Notes: generated from the sequence alone by a model not told the origin. Counted from the first letter of the stretch, positions 1-9,109 are shown. The stretch is DNA of 64,000 bases from JAZLDV01 sp045614925 (GCA_045614925.1 JAZLDV010000044.1:12954-76953); one strand, 5' to 3'. Program-made: numbers and translations.

Positions 1-207
1 GTAAAAGTTGCATTGTTAAAGAAAAATAGTCCAAGTTGTGGAAATGATGGAATTTATGATGGAACTTTTTCTCATATTTTAAAAGAAGGTCAGGGGACTT
101 TTGCCTCTTTGTGTACACAATCGGGAATAAAAGTATTTAATGAAAAACAGATTAAAGAGTTTTTTAATTATTTAGAGGAAAATCAAATTAGATACACTCT
201 TGATTAA
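1..207 (+). CDS. DUF523 family protein, 5'-truncated by the window edge
   Basis: The frame is open from the first base, so the start lies outside the window and only the C-terminal part is seen. The visible protein has the SPSCG motif, then IYDGTFS, a glycine-rich turn and a GIKVF segment. This order is typical of the C-terminal half of DUF523 (YbbK-like) proteins, which are usually about 150 residues with conserved cysteines. The function of the family is not established. The gene ends about 60 bases before the MATE gene. Confidence 0.75.
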   Translation, partial: VKVALLKKNSPSCGNDGIYDGTFSHILKEGQGTFASLCTQSGIKVFNEKQIKEFFNYLEENQIRYTLD

Positions 208-267
208 TGATGTATTTTTATAAAAATAATGATATAATTAATCTAATAACCTGATTGGGGGGATTTT

Positions 268-1659
268 ATGGTTAAAAAAATTAATTTAAAAGATTCCTGG
301 TATACGGCTATGATTATTATGACTCTAGCTTGGCCAACTATCATAGAACAAGTGATGCAAACTGCAGTTCAATATATTGACACAGCTATGGTTGGTACAT
401 TAGGAACTGAAGCAACTGCAGCTGTAGGTGCAACCACAACAATAGGGTGGTTAGTATTTAGTTCAATATCTGCTTTAAGTATTGGTTTTCTTGCTTTTAT
501 TGCTAAAGCTTGTGGTGCAAATGATAAAGAAGCTGCTAAAAAAGCAACATCTCAAGCTGTATTAACTGTATGGGTTGTAGGTATATTATTTACTATATTA
601 ACTTTAGGATTAAGTGGGGTTATTCCTAAACTGATGCAGGTTGATAAAAATATACAGCCACTTGCAAGTGCTTATTTCTTTATATTGTATCTTCCAATGT
701 TGCCACGTACTGCATCTACTATTTTTGGAACTGTTTTAAGAGGTGCTGGAGATACAAAAACACCAATGAAAGTAGGAATAGTTGTGAATGTACTAAATGT
801 TGTATTAAACTATTTTTTAATATTCGATCCACACACAATTACTATTTTAGGTATTTCAATTTTTATTCCATGTGCGTCTTTAGGTGTCGTTGGTGCTGCA
901 ATAGCAAGTGCAATTGCTTTTAGTGTAGGTGGTTTAATGATTACTATTGCATTGCTTAGACATCCACTTGTTTCACCTAGAGGTATGTCTATAAAACCTG
1001 ATAAAGAAATTTTAAAACCATGTCTTAAAATCGCTATTCCTAATATGTTACAAAGATTTGGGACATCATTAGGATATGTTGCATTTGCTTCAATGATTAA
1101 TTCTGTAGGTGAAGTTGCAACAGCAGCCCATACAATTGCTAATACCGTTGAATCAGCTTTTTATATTCCAGGATATGGTATGCAAAGTGCTGCAGCAACG
1201 TTAACTGGTAATGCATATGGAGCAAAAGATAATAAAAAAATGAAATCATTATCTTTTATGTTTATACCGATAGAAGTTATATTAATGATTATTTCTGGAG
1301 GAATGTTATTTGTTAGTGCTCCTTCATTAATGGCTATTTTCTCTTCGTCTAAGGAAGTTATTGATTTAGGAAGTACAGTTTTAAGAATGGTTGCTGTAAC
1401 TGAACCATTTTATGGTTTAGCTATTATCATTGAAGGTATGATGATGGGAGTAGGGAAAACTAAACAGCCATTTATTTATAATATTATAGGTATGTGGTGT
1501 ATTCGTATTGTAGGAACATTTATTTGTATTCAATTCTTAGATATGGGATTAATTGCTGCATGGGCATGTATGATTGCACATAATTTATTATTATGTACAA
1601 TGTTTGTTATTACATTCGTAAAAGGAACATGGAACCCTTTAAATAAAATATATGATTAA
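268..1659 (+). CDS. MATE family multidrug/Na+-coupled efflux transporter
   Basis: A 463-residue integral membrane protein of the MATE (multi antimicrobial extrusion) family, which normally exports cationic drugs or metabolites in exchange for Na+ or H+. About twelve hydrophobic segments fall in two homologous halves. The first half contains the typical LAWPTIIEQVMQ and DTAMVG stretches of TM1-2 and a GAGDTKTP segment; the second half begins near residue 250. The length is normal. A strong GGGGGG Shine-Dalgarno lies just before the ATG. The 3' end overlaps the next gene by 8 bases, so the two are probably cotranslated. The substrate cannot be told from sequence. Confidence 0.93.
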   Translation: MVKKINLKDSWYTAMIIMTLAWPTIIEQVMQTAVQYIDTAMVGTLGTEATAAVGATTTIGWLVFSSISALSIGFLAFIAKACGANDKEAAKKATSQAVLTVWVVGILFTILTLGLSGVIPKLMQVDKNIQPLASAYFFILYLPMLPRTASTIFGTVLRGAGDTKTPMKVGIVVNVLNVVLNYFLIFDPHTITILGISIFIPCASLGVVGAAIASAIAFSVGGLMITIALLRHPLVSPRGMSIKPDKEILKPCLKIAIPNMLQRFGTSLGYVAFASMINSVGEVATAAHTIANTVESAFYIPGYGMQSAAATLTGNAYGAKDNKKMKSLSFMFIPIEVILMIISGGMLFVSAPSLMAIFSSSKEVIDLGSTVLRMVAVTEPFYGLAIIIEGMMMGVGKTKQPFIYNIIGMWCIRIVGTFICIQFLDMGLIAAWACMIAHNLLLCTMFVITFVKGTWNPLNKIYD

Positions 1660-2155
1660 AACTGAAAGATTTATTCTTATACAATTAGATGATGACTACA
1701 TTGAAGATTATTATAATGAATTTAATTCATCTGTTACAAAATATCAATATTTAGATCCATTTGAAAATATTGATGAAGTAAAGAAATATTTTGATTCATC
1801 ACGCTTTGATCAATCAATAAATAATAGTCTTCATTATCTGATTATATCTCATGATAAAGAATTTATTGGATCAATTCAAATTATAGGACTTAATGAAGAT
1901 TATCCTGAAATTGGATTATGGATTAAAACATCAAAGCAAAATCAAGGGATAGGACAAGAAATATTAAATAATGTTTTTACATATCTTAGTGAATATTATC
2001 CAAAAGAATTATATCTATTTTCAATTGATAAAAGAAATATTGCTAGTTTATCTTTGATTAAAAAATATAAACACGAATTTGCATATAACGATTCAATGAT
2101 AAATGAGTCAGGAAAAGAATTAGATTGTGTTGTTTATGCAGTTAATATTAAATAA
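1652..2155 (+). CDS. GNAT family N-acetyltransferase
   Basis: A 167-residue GNAT-fold acyl-CoA-dependent acetyltransferase of the RimJ/RimL-like type. The ATG lies within the last codons of the MATE gene (8-base overlap), which implies translational coupling. The acetyl-CoA site is recognisable around residue 95 as the NQGIGQEIL segment (Q-x-x-G-x-G/A type), preceded by EIGLWI, the usual beta-4 strand. The substrate is unknown. Coupling to an exporter could suggest drug or metabolite modification, but that is only inference. A clear terminator follows at once. Confidence 0.88.
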   Translation: MIKTERFILIQLDDDYIEDYYNEFNSSVTKYQYLDPFENIDEVKKYFDSSRFDQSINNSLHYLIISHDKEFIGSIQIIGLNEDYPEIGLWIKTSKQNQGIGQEILNNVFTYLSEYYPKELYLFSIDKRNIASLSLIKKYKHEFAYNDSMINESGKELDCVVYAVNIK

Positions 2156-2180
2156 GAACTTTATTAAAAGTTCTTTTTTA
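2154..2180 (+). terminator. Intrinsic terminator after the acetyltransferase
   Basis: A 9-bp stem AAGAACTTT / AAAGTTCTT with loop ATTA, followed by a run of T. It closes the MATE-GNAT operon. Confidence 0.85.
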
Positions 2181-2235
2181 GTTCATATAGAATATACAAA
2201 GTTAATGTATTATAGTTATAAATAAATATTTGTGT

Positions 2236-2241
2236 TATAAT
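2236..2241 (+). promoter_or_regulatory. -10 element (TATAAT) of the vanZ-like gene
   Basis: TATAAT is preceded by TGTGT and sits inside the longest possible reading frame upstream of the VanZ-like gene. That argues for the downstream ATG as start. No good -35 is visible 17 bases upstream. Confidence 0.5.
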
Positions 2242-2262
2242 ATGATAGAAAGGAATGATGAA

Positions 2263-2718
2263 ATGCTTAATAAAAGAAAAGTTTTAGTTTCTTTTGTTTT
2301 TCTTGTTTATATTGCATTTTTAATTGCAATATTATTCTTAGGTGGCAGACATGCAAGTAGTGATTCATTTAATTCTTATATACAATCTAATGTGAATCTT
2401 ATACCATTTGATACGATATCTGTTTATTATAATGGTTTTATTCATCATAAATCTTATAGTTTTATTGCTTTAACAAATTTAATTGCAAATTTAATAATTT
2501 TTTTACCAATGGGTTTATTTTTACCTTTGTTATTTAATCAGAAAAATCTATTTCGTTTCTCATTTATAATGATTATTATGCTTATAGGTGTAGAATTATT
2601 ACAATTAATATTAAAAATTGGTATCTTTGATATTGATGATATAATTTTAAATTTTGCAGGTGCATTTATTGGGTATATATTATTTTGCTTTTGTTGTTTT
2701 GTGAAAAAATTGAGATAA
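2263..2718 (+). CDS. VanZ-like family membrane protein
   Basis: A 151-residue membrane protein with four predicted transmembrane segments. It shows the VanZ-like pattern: an NLIPFDTI motif in the first loop, NLIANLIIFLPMG in TM2, a glutamate-glutamine pair in TM3, and IDDIILNFAGAFIGY before the last segment. VanZ gives low-level teicoplanin resistance in enterococci, but most chromosomal VanZ-like proteins are uncharacterised. An open frame extends 33 bases further upstream from a TTG, but that stretch contains the -10 box. The ATG at 2263 has GAAAGGA at proper spacing and is preferred. Confidence 0.88.
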   Translation: MLNKRKVLVSFVFLVYIAFLIAILFLGGRHASSDSFNSYIQSNVNLIPFDTISVYYNGFIHHKSYSFIALTNLIANLIIFLPMGLFLPLLFNQKNLFRFSFIMIIMLIGVELLQLILKIGIFDIDDIILNFAGAFIGYILFCFCCFVKKLR

Positions 2719-2731
2719 GGAGTGTAAAAGT

Positions 2732-2920
2732 ATGGGAAATAATCATGAACATGAAGCTCATATTGAGCAAAATCATAAACTATTAAATAAAAATTTTATG
2801 GTTGTCGCTTTTATAATTGCGATTGTTATGGCTTTTATTATTCTAATTAGTATAGGAATGAATAATGATATACATCTTTATAATGAAAAACAGATTGAAC
2901 AAATACAACAGACATTATAA
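2732..2920 (+). CDS. Small single-pass membrane protein of unknown function
   Basis: A 62-residue protein with a polar, histidine- and glutamate-rich N-terminus (HEHEAH) and one strongly hydrophobic segment at about residues 22-43. A short charged tail follows. A Shine-Dalgarno AAGGAGTG lies 7 bases upstream. The gene is 13 bases downstream of the VanZ-like gene and before a terminator, so it is probably in the same transcript. I do not recognise a family. The His-rich tip could bind metal, but nothing else supports that. Confidence 0.7.
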   Translation: MGNNHEHEAHIEQNHKLLNKNFMVVAFIIAIVMAFIILISIGMNNDIHLYNEKQIEQIQQTL

Positions 2921-2921
2921 C

Positions 2922-2953
2922 AAAAAAAGGAGATCGTTTAGATCTCCTTTTTT
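2922..2953. terminator. Bidirectional intrinsic terminator
   Basis: Stem GGAGATC / GATCTCC with loop GTTTA, flanked by an A-run on the left and a T-run on the right. It can stop transcription from both the vanZ-like operon and the convergent yebC gene. Confidence 0.9.
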
Positions 2954-2970
2954 ACGACTTGAAATATTTA

Positions 2971-3711
2971 TTATTCTTCTTCGCCTTCATCATAGTTAGC
3001 AACATTATGGAAAATTTGGTCAACATCATCACAGTCATTTAATAAGTTCATTAATCTTTCAAATAACATCATATCTTCACCTTCAAGTTCTACTGTTTCT
3101 TGAGGTGTAGTAGTGATTTCATCGATATCAAATTCTACATCTTCTTTTGCTGCTTCGATAGCGCTTTTGATTTTATATAAATCAGTTGGTTCACCAATAA
3201 TTTGGATACGTCCGTCATCTAAAGTTTCGATATCTTTAGCATCAACTTCTCCCATTACTAAAGCTTCTAATACAGCTTCTTCATCCATTCCACCAAATAC
3301 AATTGTACTTTCTACATCATATAAATAAGATACAGATCCTTCTGCTCCTAATTTTGCTTTTGATTTAGTGAAAGCAGGACGTACTTGTGATAATGTACGA
3401 TTAACATTATCAGTTAAACATTTAACAATAACAGTACAATTACCAGGACCAAATCCTTCATATTGAACTGGTTCATAGTTTTCAGTTGCACCACTTTTTA
3501 CTTTATCAATTGCACGTTTAATAACATCTCCAGGTACTTGTTCTTTTTTAGCTTTTTCTACTAAACGTCTTAAAGCTAAGTTTCCATCTAATTCAGTACC
3601 ACCAGCTTTAGCTGCTAAATAAATTTCTTTACCATAACGAGAATATAATTTAGTTTTCTTAGCTGCAGTTTTAGCCATTGCGACTTTACGTACCTCATGT
3701 GCTCTACCCAT
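2971..3711 (-). CDS. yebC: YebC/PmpR family protein (YeeN subtype)
   Basis: A 246-residue protein of the YebC/TACO1 family. The N-terminus (MGRAHEVRK, then KLYSRYGKEIYLAAKAGG) matches the YeeN-like branch found in Firmicutes. Later segments include PGDVIKRAIDKV and the YEGFGPG motif with CLTDNVNRT, followed by an acidic C-terminus. The family was long annotated as transcriptional regulators; recent work assigns YebC proteins a role in translation of proline-rich stretches. AAAGGAGG lies 9 bases before the ATG and a good promoter precedes it. It is monocistronic. Confidence 0.93.
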   Translation of the reverse strand: MGRAHEVRKVAMAKTAAKKTKLYSRYGKEIYLAAKAGGTELDGNLALRRLVEKAKKEQVPGDVIKRAIDKVKSGATENYEPVQYEGFGPGNCTVIVKCLTDNVNRTLSQVRPAFTKSKAKLGAEGSVSYLYDVESTIVFGGMDEEAVLEALVMGEVDAKDIETLDDGRIQIIGEPTDLYKIKSAIEAAKEDVEFDIDEITTTPQETVELEGEDMMLFERLMNLLNDCDDVDQIFHNVANYDEGEEE

Positions 3712-3742
3712 TGAATGATTCCTCCTTTAAAATTACTTAAGT

Positions 3743-3771
3743 ATTATAAACATTTTTTCACAATTTTTCAA
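3743..3771 (-). promoter_or_regulatory. Sigma-A-type promoter of yebC
   Basis: On the minus strand, TTGAAA and TATAAT are separated by 17 bases, about 40 bases before the yebC start. Confidence 0.75.
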
Positions 3772-3825
3772 TAAAAAATAGCATATTCTAAGTATTTCGT
3801 ATAAAATAGAGCAGAGGTGATTTGT

Positions 3826-4992
3826 TTGAAGAAAGTTGTAATTATTGGAGCAGGTGCTTCAGGAGTATATTTATCAATATTATTAATGAAAAAATGTTTT
3901 GGTGATATAGAAGTCATTGTGTTAGAACAAAATGCATCACCTTTAAAAAAATTATTAGCGACTGGAAACGGAAGATGTAATCTTTCTAATAAAGATATGG
4001 ATATCAAATATTTTCAAAGTGATGATTTAGATAAGGTAAAAAATATTATTGAATCATTTGATGTAAAAAAAGAATTTGAAGATATAGGATTAATGAGTGT
4101 ATATCAGGGAAACTTACTATACCCTAGAAGTGAACAGGCTTTAACTGTTAAAAACATTTTTATTAATGAAGCAGAGAATAATGGGGTTAGATTTATATAT
4201 AATCAGGAAGTTAAATCTATTGAAAAATCTGATTCATATATTGTTTATACTCAAGACTGTCGATACAGCGCAGATTATGTAATCTTTGCTATGGGAAGTG
4301 AAGCAGGTAAGTTATCAGGTATAAATATGAATCGTTATGATATTTTAAAAAATCTTAAATTAAAAGTTGAACCATCAATGCCTTCATTGGTTTCATTAAA
4401 TACTATTCCTTCTTTTAAATCTTTAAAAGGTGTAAGAGTAAAAGGAACTTTTACGTTATTAGAACATAATCAATGTGTACATAAAGAAAAAGGTGAATTG
4501 TTATTTAGTGATTATGGAGTATCAGGTATTGCTGTTATGCAATTATCTTCTTTTATAAAAGAAAATCATAATTATGAAATAAGTATAGACTTATTTGATG
4601 ATTATTCAAATGAAGAATTATTATCCTTTGTAAAAGATAGATTATCAAAAGGATATGAGCATTTTTATGATGGTTTATTAAATAATAAATTATCACATTA
4701 TTTTGAATCACAAAATAAGACGAATGCATTAGATATTGTCAGATTACTTAAGGATTTCAGAGTAAAAGTAAAAAGTGTAAGAGATAAAGAATTTGCACAA
4801 GTATGCAAAGGTGGATTATTATTAGCAGAAACTGATCATAATTTACAAGTAAAAAAATATCCACATTTATATGTAATAGGAGAAAATTTAAATGTAGCAG
4901 GTATGTGTGGAGGATATAATTTGCATTTTGCTTTTGCAAGTGCAAAAGTTGTAGCAGATGCAATAGAAAGGGAAATCTATGTTAAGAATTAA
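3826..4992 (+). CDS. HI0933/BaiN-like flavoprotein, NAD(P)/FAD-dependent oxidoreductase
   Basis: A 388-residue flavoprotein of the HI0933/YhiN/BaiN family. A Rossmann FAD-binding motif GAGASG lies at the extreme N-terminus, followed by GNGRCNLSN, the family signature. The C-terminus has CKGGLLLAET and GEN-N-AGMCGGYNL, which close over the FAD. AGAGGTGA at 3813-3820 points to a TTG start at 3826; a GTG at 3817 in the same frame overlaps that Shine-Dalgarno and is less likely. BaiN itself reduces bile-acid intermediates, but most members have no known substrate, so no role is assigned. It overlaps the next flavoprotein gene by 14 bases. Confidence 0.88.
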   Translation: MKKVVIIGAGASGVYLSILLMKKCFGDIEVIVLEQNASPLKKLLATGNGRCNLSNKDMDIKYFQSDDLDKVKNIIESFDVKKEFEDIGLMSVYQGNLLYPRSEQALTVKNIFINEAENNGVRFIYNQEVKSIEKSDSYIVYTQDCRYSADYVIFAMGSEAGKLSGINMNRYDILKNLKLKVEPSMPSLVSLNTIPSFKSLKGVRVKGTFTLLEHNQCVHKEKGELLFSDYGVSGIAVMQLSSFIKENHNYEISIDLFDDYSNEELLSFVKDRLSKGYEHFYDGLLNNKLSHYFESQNKTNALDIVRLLKDFRVKVKSVRDKEFAQVCKGGLLLAETDHNLQVKKYPHLYVIGENLNVAGMCGGYNLHFAFASAKVVADAIEREIYVKN

Positions 4993-6541
4993 TAATATTA
5001 AAGTTAATTTACAAAAAAGAAATGATAAAAAGATTTTATCTCAATATTTAAATATTAGAGAAAAAGAAATTTTAGATATCAAAATCGCAAAAATATCCAT
5101 TGATGCAAGACGTTCAAAAGTGTCTTGGATTATATCATATGATTTTTGTGTAGAAGATGAAGAAAAGATATTAAATGCTTATCCTCAAGTTCAAAGAGTT
5201 CAGCCATATGTATATGAATATCTTCCATCAAATGAAGAAAAGACAGTTGTTGTTGGAAGCGGTCCGGCAGGATTATTTTGTGCTTATGTATTAGCTAAAT
5301 CAGGGAACAAAGTTATTGTTGTTGAACGTGGTAAAAAAATTGAAGATCGTATTTTAGATGTAGAAAATTTAATGCAAAATGGTATTTTAAATAATGAAAG
5401 TAATATTGCTTTTGGTGAAGGTGGAGCAGGAACTTTTTCAGATGGAAAATTAACGACTGGTGTAAAAAACAAAAGATTAAAATATGTTTTAGAAACATTT
5501 GTTCACTATGGAGCACCTGAGGATATTTTATATTTAGGAAAACCACATATTGGAACTGATTATTTACGTTCAGTTATTGTGAACATGAGAAAAGATATGG
5601 AATCAATGGGTGTAGAGTTTTTATTTGAAACTCAAATGATTTCATTTAATGATTTAAGAAATAGTAAAGAAGTCGTTTTAAAACACAATAATAATGAATT
5701 TTCTATAAATTGTGATAATATAGTCTTAGCCATAGGTCATAGTGCTAGAGATACATATGAAATGTTATATGAAAAAGGTATGGATATGGAGCAAAAAAGT
5801 TTTGCAGTAGGAGTCCGTATTGAACAATTACAAAAAACAATCAATGAAATTCAATACAAAAAAAGTGCAAATTCTTCATTCTTAAAAGCAGCTCCTTATA
5901 AATTAGCTGTACATACAAATGACAAAAGAGGAGTTTATACATTCTGTATGTGCCCAGGAGGTTATGTTGTCCCATCGCAACATGAATCACAAACACTATG
6001 TGTTAATGGTATGAGTTATTATGCACGTGATGGAGTCAATGCAAACAGTGCAATTTTAGTTAATGTGAATACTGAAGATTATCAGAGTTCACATCCTTTA
6101 GCAGGTATTGAATTCCAAAGACAATTAGAACGTAAGGCTTATGAATTAGGGGGAAATAATGGTTTTGCACCTATAAGTAAAGTTGTAGACTACTTAGAAG
6201 ATAAAGAAACTGTTGTTTTAGGTGATGTCATTCCATCATTTTCATATGGATATACATTAACTAATTTAAATCATTTATTTCCTTCATTTATTAACAAAGC
6301 ATTAAAAGAAGGTCTAGTGTTAATGAATCAGAAAATGCCAGGATTTATTGATGAACATACAGTTTTAACAGGTGTAGAAGCTAGAAGTTCTGCACCAGTC
6401 AGATTGGTGAGAGGATCATCATATCATTCTTCAATTCATAAAATTTATCCAATTGGGGAAGGGGCAGGTTATGCTGGAGGAATTATGTCTGCTGCATTAG
6501 ATGGAATCTTATGTGCAGAAATGATTTTGAAAGGAGAATAA
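4979..6541 (+). CDS. Uncharacterised FAD-dependent dehydrogenase (COG2509-like)
   Basis: A 520-residue protein with an about 85-residue N-terminal alpha/beta domain (KVNLQKR, then RRSKVSW) followed by a dinucleotide fold starting at VVGSGPAGLF (G93, G95, G98). Further motifs are GEGGAGTFSDGKLTTG, MCPGGYVVPS and a C-terminal IGEGAGYAGGI. This layout is typical of the uncharacterised FAD-dependent dehydrogenases widespread in Firmicutes. The start overlaps the preceding flavoprotein gene by 14 bases, and ktrB follows after one base, so two flavoproteins and the potassium transporter appear to form one operon. Substrate and electron donor are unknown. Confidence 0.88.
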   Translation: MLRINNIKVNLQKRNDKKILSQYLNIREKEILDIKIAKISIDARRSKVSWIISYDFCVEDEEKILNAYPQVQRVQPYVYEYLPSNEEKTVVVGSGPAGLFCAYVLAKSGNKVIVVERGKKIEDRILDVENLMQNGILNNESNIAFGEGGAGTFSDGKLTTGVKNKRLKYVLETFVHYGAPEDILYLGKPHIGTDYLRSVIVNMRKDMESMGVEFLFETQMISFNDLRNSKEVVLKHNNNEFSINCDNIVLAIGHSARDTYEMLYEKGMDMEQKSFAVGVRIEQLQKTINEIQYKKSANSSFLKAAPYKLAVHTNDKRGVYTFCMCPGGYVVPSQHESQTLCVNGMSYYARDGVNANSAILVNVNTEDYQSSHPLAGIEFQRQLERKAYELGGNNGFAPISKVVDYLEDKETVVLGDVIPSFSYGYTLTNLNHLFPSFINKALKEGLVLMNQKMPGFIDEHTVLTGVEARSSAPVRLVRGSSYHSSIHKIYPIGEGAGYAGGIMSAALDGILCAEMILKGE

Positions 6542-6542
6542 A

Positions 6543-7928
6543 ATGAAACAGATTGATCAATTATTAAAAAAGATGTCTCCTACAAGATTGATCGCTTTAA
6601 GTTTTTTTCTAGTCATATTTGTAGGAGCTATGATATTATCATTAGATATTTGTAATAGAGGAAGTTCAACTTCCTTTATAAATCATTTATTTATTGCTAC
6701 ATCAGCGACATGTGTAACAGGTTTAGTTCCTGTTGTTGTGGCGCAGCAATATAGTTTAGTAGGTCAGATTGTTATTATTATATTAATTCAAATTGGTGGA
6801 TTAGGATTTTTAACTTTATTAAATGTATTTTATGTATTTATGCATAAAAAACTATCATTAAAAAATAAAATTATGATGCAGGAAGCATTGAATCAGGAAT
6901 CTTTAAAAGATATAAGTCTATATATCAAAAGAGTATTTCTTTATACATTTACTATCGAATTCATTGGTGCTATTTGTTTGAGTTTTGTATTTATACCTGA
7001 ATTTGGATTGAAAGGACTATATTATAGTTTATTTCATAGTATATCTGCTTTTTGTAATGCAGGATTTGATGTTTTAGGTCCATCATCTTTAATGCCTTAT
7101 TATAATCATCTTTGGATTAATATTGTTATTAGTTTATTGATTATAATGGGTGGTATTGGATTTGTCGTAATGATTGAAATTAGACATTCTTTATTGGCAT
7201 ATAAAAATAAATACAAAACATTTTCTTTAAAAAGATATGTACAGTCAATCTCATTACATACAAAAATAGTCTTAATAACAACAGTCATTTTGATTTTATT
7301 AGGCATGATTATGTTTTTATTATTAGAATATAATAATCCTGAGACTATAAAAATGATGCCTTTAAAAGATAAATTGATTGTAAGTTATTTTCAATCAGTG
7401 ACATTAAGAACAGCAGGCTTTGCCTCAGTAGATATGAGTGCTTTAAACCCTGCTACAAAATTAATGATGTCAGTTATTATGTTTATAGGTGGTTCTCCAG
7501 CTGGAACAGCTGGTGGTATAAAAACAGTTACTTTTGTTATGATGATTTTACATGTTTATTCTCTAATCAAAGGGAGTGAAAATGTTCATGTTTTTGGTAA
7601 GTCCATTGATTCTAATATTATCAAAAGATCTTTATCAATTGTTATTGTGAGTTTTATGATATGTATTAGTGGATTATTCTTATTAAGTGTAAGTGAAAAT
7701 ATTGATTTAGTTGATTTGGTATTTGAAGTATTTTCTGCATTTGCAACTGTAGGATTAACTGCAGGAGTAACGCCAATTCTTAGCGTAAGCGGTAAAATAA
7801 TTGTTATATTGCTGATGTATATTGGACGTATTGGTCCTATTACAATGGTTTTATTATTTGCAAGTCGATATAATTCAAAGAAAGGAAAAGACATTGTTTA
7901 TGCAAAAGAAAATGTCTTAATAGGTTAA
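6543..7928 (+). CDS. ktrB: Potassium uptake protein KtrB (TrkH/KtrB superfamily)
   Basis: A 461-residue membrane subunit of the Na+-dependent Ktr potassium transporter. The four pore-loop repeats are visible: ATCVTGL, FCNAGFDV, LRTAGFAS and FATVGLTAG. Each has the glycine that forms the selectivity filter. The third transmembrane unit contains the GGSPAGTAGGIKT gate loop typical of the family. The gene follows the flavoprotein gene after one base and precedes its regulatory subunit ktrA by three bases. No riboswitch is visible because the gene lies inside an operon. Ktr systems in Firmicutes are commonly inhibited by c-di-AMP through KtrA. Confidence 0.95.
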   Translation: MKQIDQLLKKMSPTRLIALSFFLVIFVGAMILSLDICNRGSSTSFINHLFIATSATCVTGLVPVVVAQQYSLVGQIVIIILIQIGGLGFLTLLNVFYVFMHKKLSLKNKIMMQEALNQESLKDISLYIKRVFLYTFTIEFIGAICLSFVFIPEFGLKGLYYSLFHSISAFCNAGFDVLGPSSLMPYYNHLWINIVISLLIIMGGIGFVVMIEIRHSLLAYKNKYKTFSLKRYVQSISLHTKIVLITTVILILLGMIMFLLLEYNNPETIKMMPLKDKLIVSYFQSVTLRTAGFASVDMSALNPATKLMMSVIMFIGGSPAGTAGGIKTVTFVMMILHVYSLIKGSENVHVFGKSIDSNIIKRSLSIVIVSFMICISGLFLLSVSENIDLVDLVFEVFSAFATVGLTAGVTPILSVSGKIIVILLMYIGRIGPITMVLLFASRYNSKKGKDIVYAKENVLIG

Positions 7929-7931
7929 TAT

Positions 7932-8597
7932 ATGGATAAACAATATGTTGTGTTAGGATTAGGAATTTTTGGTTCAACTATCTGTAAGACATTATCATCA
8001 TTTGGATGTGAGGTTTTAGCTGTAGATATTGATAGTGAGTGCGTCGATCGTGTAAGTGAATATACAACAAAAGCAGTTGTTGGAGATATTACTGATAAAG
8101 ATTTTTTAATTAGTTTAGGAATTGATGAATTTGATGTAGGTATTGTTGCAATTGGTGATCATTTAGAAGAATGTATACTAGGTGTAATGAACTTAAAAGA
8201 ATTAGGAATTCCATTAGTCATTGCTAAAGCAAGAAATAAACGTTTTAAAGAAGTGTTAGAAAAAGTAGGTGCTGATCGTGTTATTCGTCCTGAAAAAGAA
8301 ATGGGGATGAAAGTTGCAAGATCACTTCTTAGAAAAAATATTACTGACATGATTGAAATAGACGATAATTATAGTATTGCAGATATGATGGCACCTGCAT
8401 CATGGGTTGGTAAAACTTTAGCTGAATTAAATGTAAGAGCTAAATATAGTATGAATGTTTTAGGATTAAAAGATCCTCAAACAAAAGTCTTATCATTAAA
8501 TGTTGATCCACATTATATTATAAAAGAAAACGATGAGTTCTTAATGATAGCAGAAACTGAAAAAATCGAAAAATTTGATTATTTAATTTTAAAGTAA
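7932..8597 (+). CDS. ktrA: KtrA, cytoplasmic RCK regulatory subunit of the potassium transporter
   Basis: A 221-residue peripheral protein with an RCK_N Rossmann domain (GLGIFG, residues 9-14, and the acidic LAVDID at the end of the second strand) and an RCK_C domain from about residue 135. KtrA forms an octameric ring under KtrB and gates it by binding ATP/ADP; c-di-AMP binds the RCK_C domain in related species. Full length, adjacent to ktrB. Its TAA lies inside the stem of the terminator that ends the operon. Confidence 0.95.
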   Translation: MDKQYVVLGLGIFGSTICKTLSSFGCEVLAVDIDSECVDRVSEYTTKAVVGDITDKDFLISLGIDEFDVGIVAIGDHLEECILGVMNLKELGIPLVIAKARNKRFKEVLEKVGADRVIRPEKEMGMKVARSLLRKNITDMIEIDDNYSIADMMAPASWVGKTLAELNVRAKYSMNVLGLKDPQTKVLSLNVDPHYIIKENDEFLMIAETEKIEKFDYLILK

Positions 8598-8617
8598 GTT
8601 GAAAAACTTACTTTTTT
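8592..8617 (+). terminator. Intrinsic terminator of the flavoprotein-ktrBA operon
   Basis: 9-bp stem AAGTAAGTT / AACTTACTT, loop GAAA, followed by six T. The ktrA stop codon lies in the left arm. Confidence 0.9.
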
Positions 8618-8699
8618 CTTTTCTATTAGCAATTTTTATTATATAAATGTTCATTTAAAGTTAACAACATGATATTATTATATGTATGAGGTGAAAGTG

Positions 8700-9092
8700 A
8701 TGAAAGAAAAATTTTTAAGATTCATGCAAGGAAGATATGGTGTCGATGCACTTAATCGCGGATTATTATCTTTGTGTATAGTTTTAATAATTATTAATAT
8801 ATTTGCAGATAGTTTTATTATAACATGTGTTATGTATGGAGTCTGGTTAATTATGATGTTTAGAATGTTTTCAAAAAATATTTATAAACGATATAATGAA
8901 AATATGAAATATTTAAGTTATATGAAACCATTGGAAAGATACAAAAATTTATTAGAAAAACAAAAAAATGATCCTAACCATAAATATTTCAGATGTCCAT
9001 CATGTAAACAATTAGTCAGAGTTCCTAGAGGAAAAGGTAAAATTACAATTACATGTCCAAAATGTCAAAAACAGTTTGATAGAAAAAGTTAG
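8700..9092 (+). CDS. Membrane protein with a C-terminal zinc ribbon
   Basis: A 130-residue protein with two hydrophobic segments (about residues 21-36 and 40-55), a basic coiled linker, and a C-terminal zinc ribbon with C99-x2-C102 and C119-x2-C122. The ribbon is built around VRVPRGKGKI and resembles those of small Clostridia/Erysipelotrichia proteins encoded beside Hsp70-like genes. GAGGTGA at 8688-8694 selects the ATG at 8700; an in-frame ATG at 8682 lies on top of the promoter/Shine-Dalgarno region. The Hsp70-like gene starts 17 bases after the stop, so the two are very likely cotranscribed. The ribbon may bind protein or nucleic acid; the function is unknown. Confidence 0.85.
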   Translation: MKEKFLRFMQGRYGVDALNRGLLSLCIVLIIINIFADSFIITCVMYGVWLIMMFRMFSKNIYKRYNENMKYLSYMKPLERYKNLLEKQKNDPNHKYFRCPSCKQLVRVPRGKGKITITCPKCQKQFDRKS

Positions 9093-9109
9093 TGAATAGA
9101 GGTGATACT

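Noticed and set aside
3113..3328. Open frame opposite yebC
   Set aside because: It is a mirror of the yebC coding sequence on the other strand, with no ribosome site. Many similar antisense frames opposite ligA, htpG, ktrB, metN and others were left out for the same reason.
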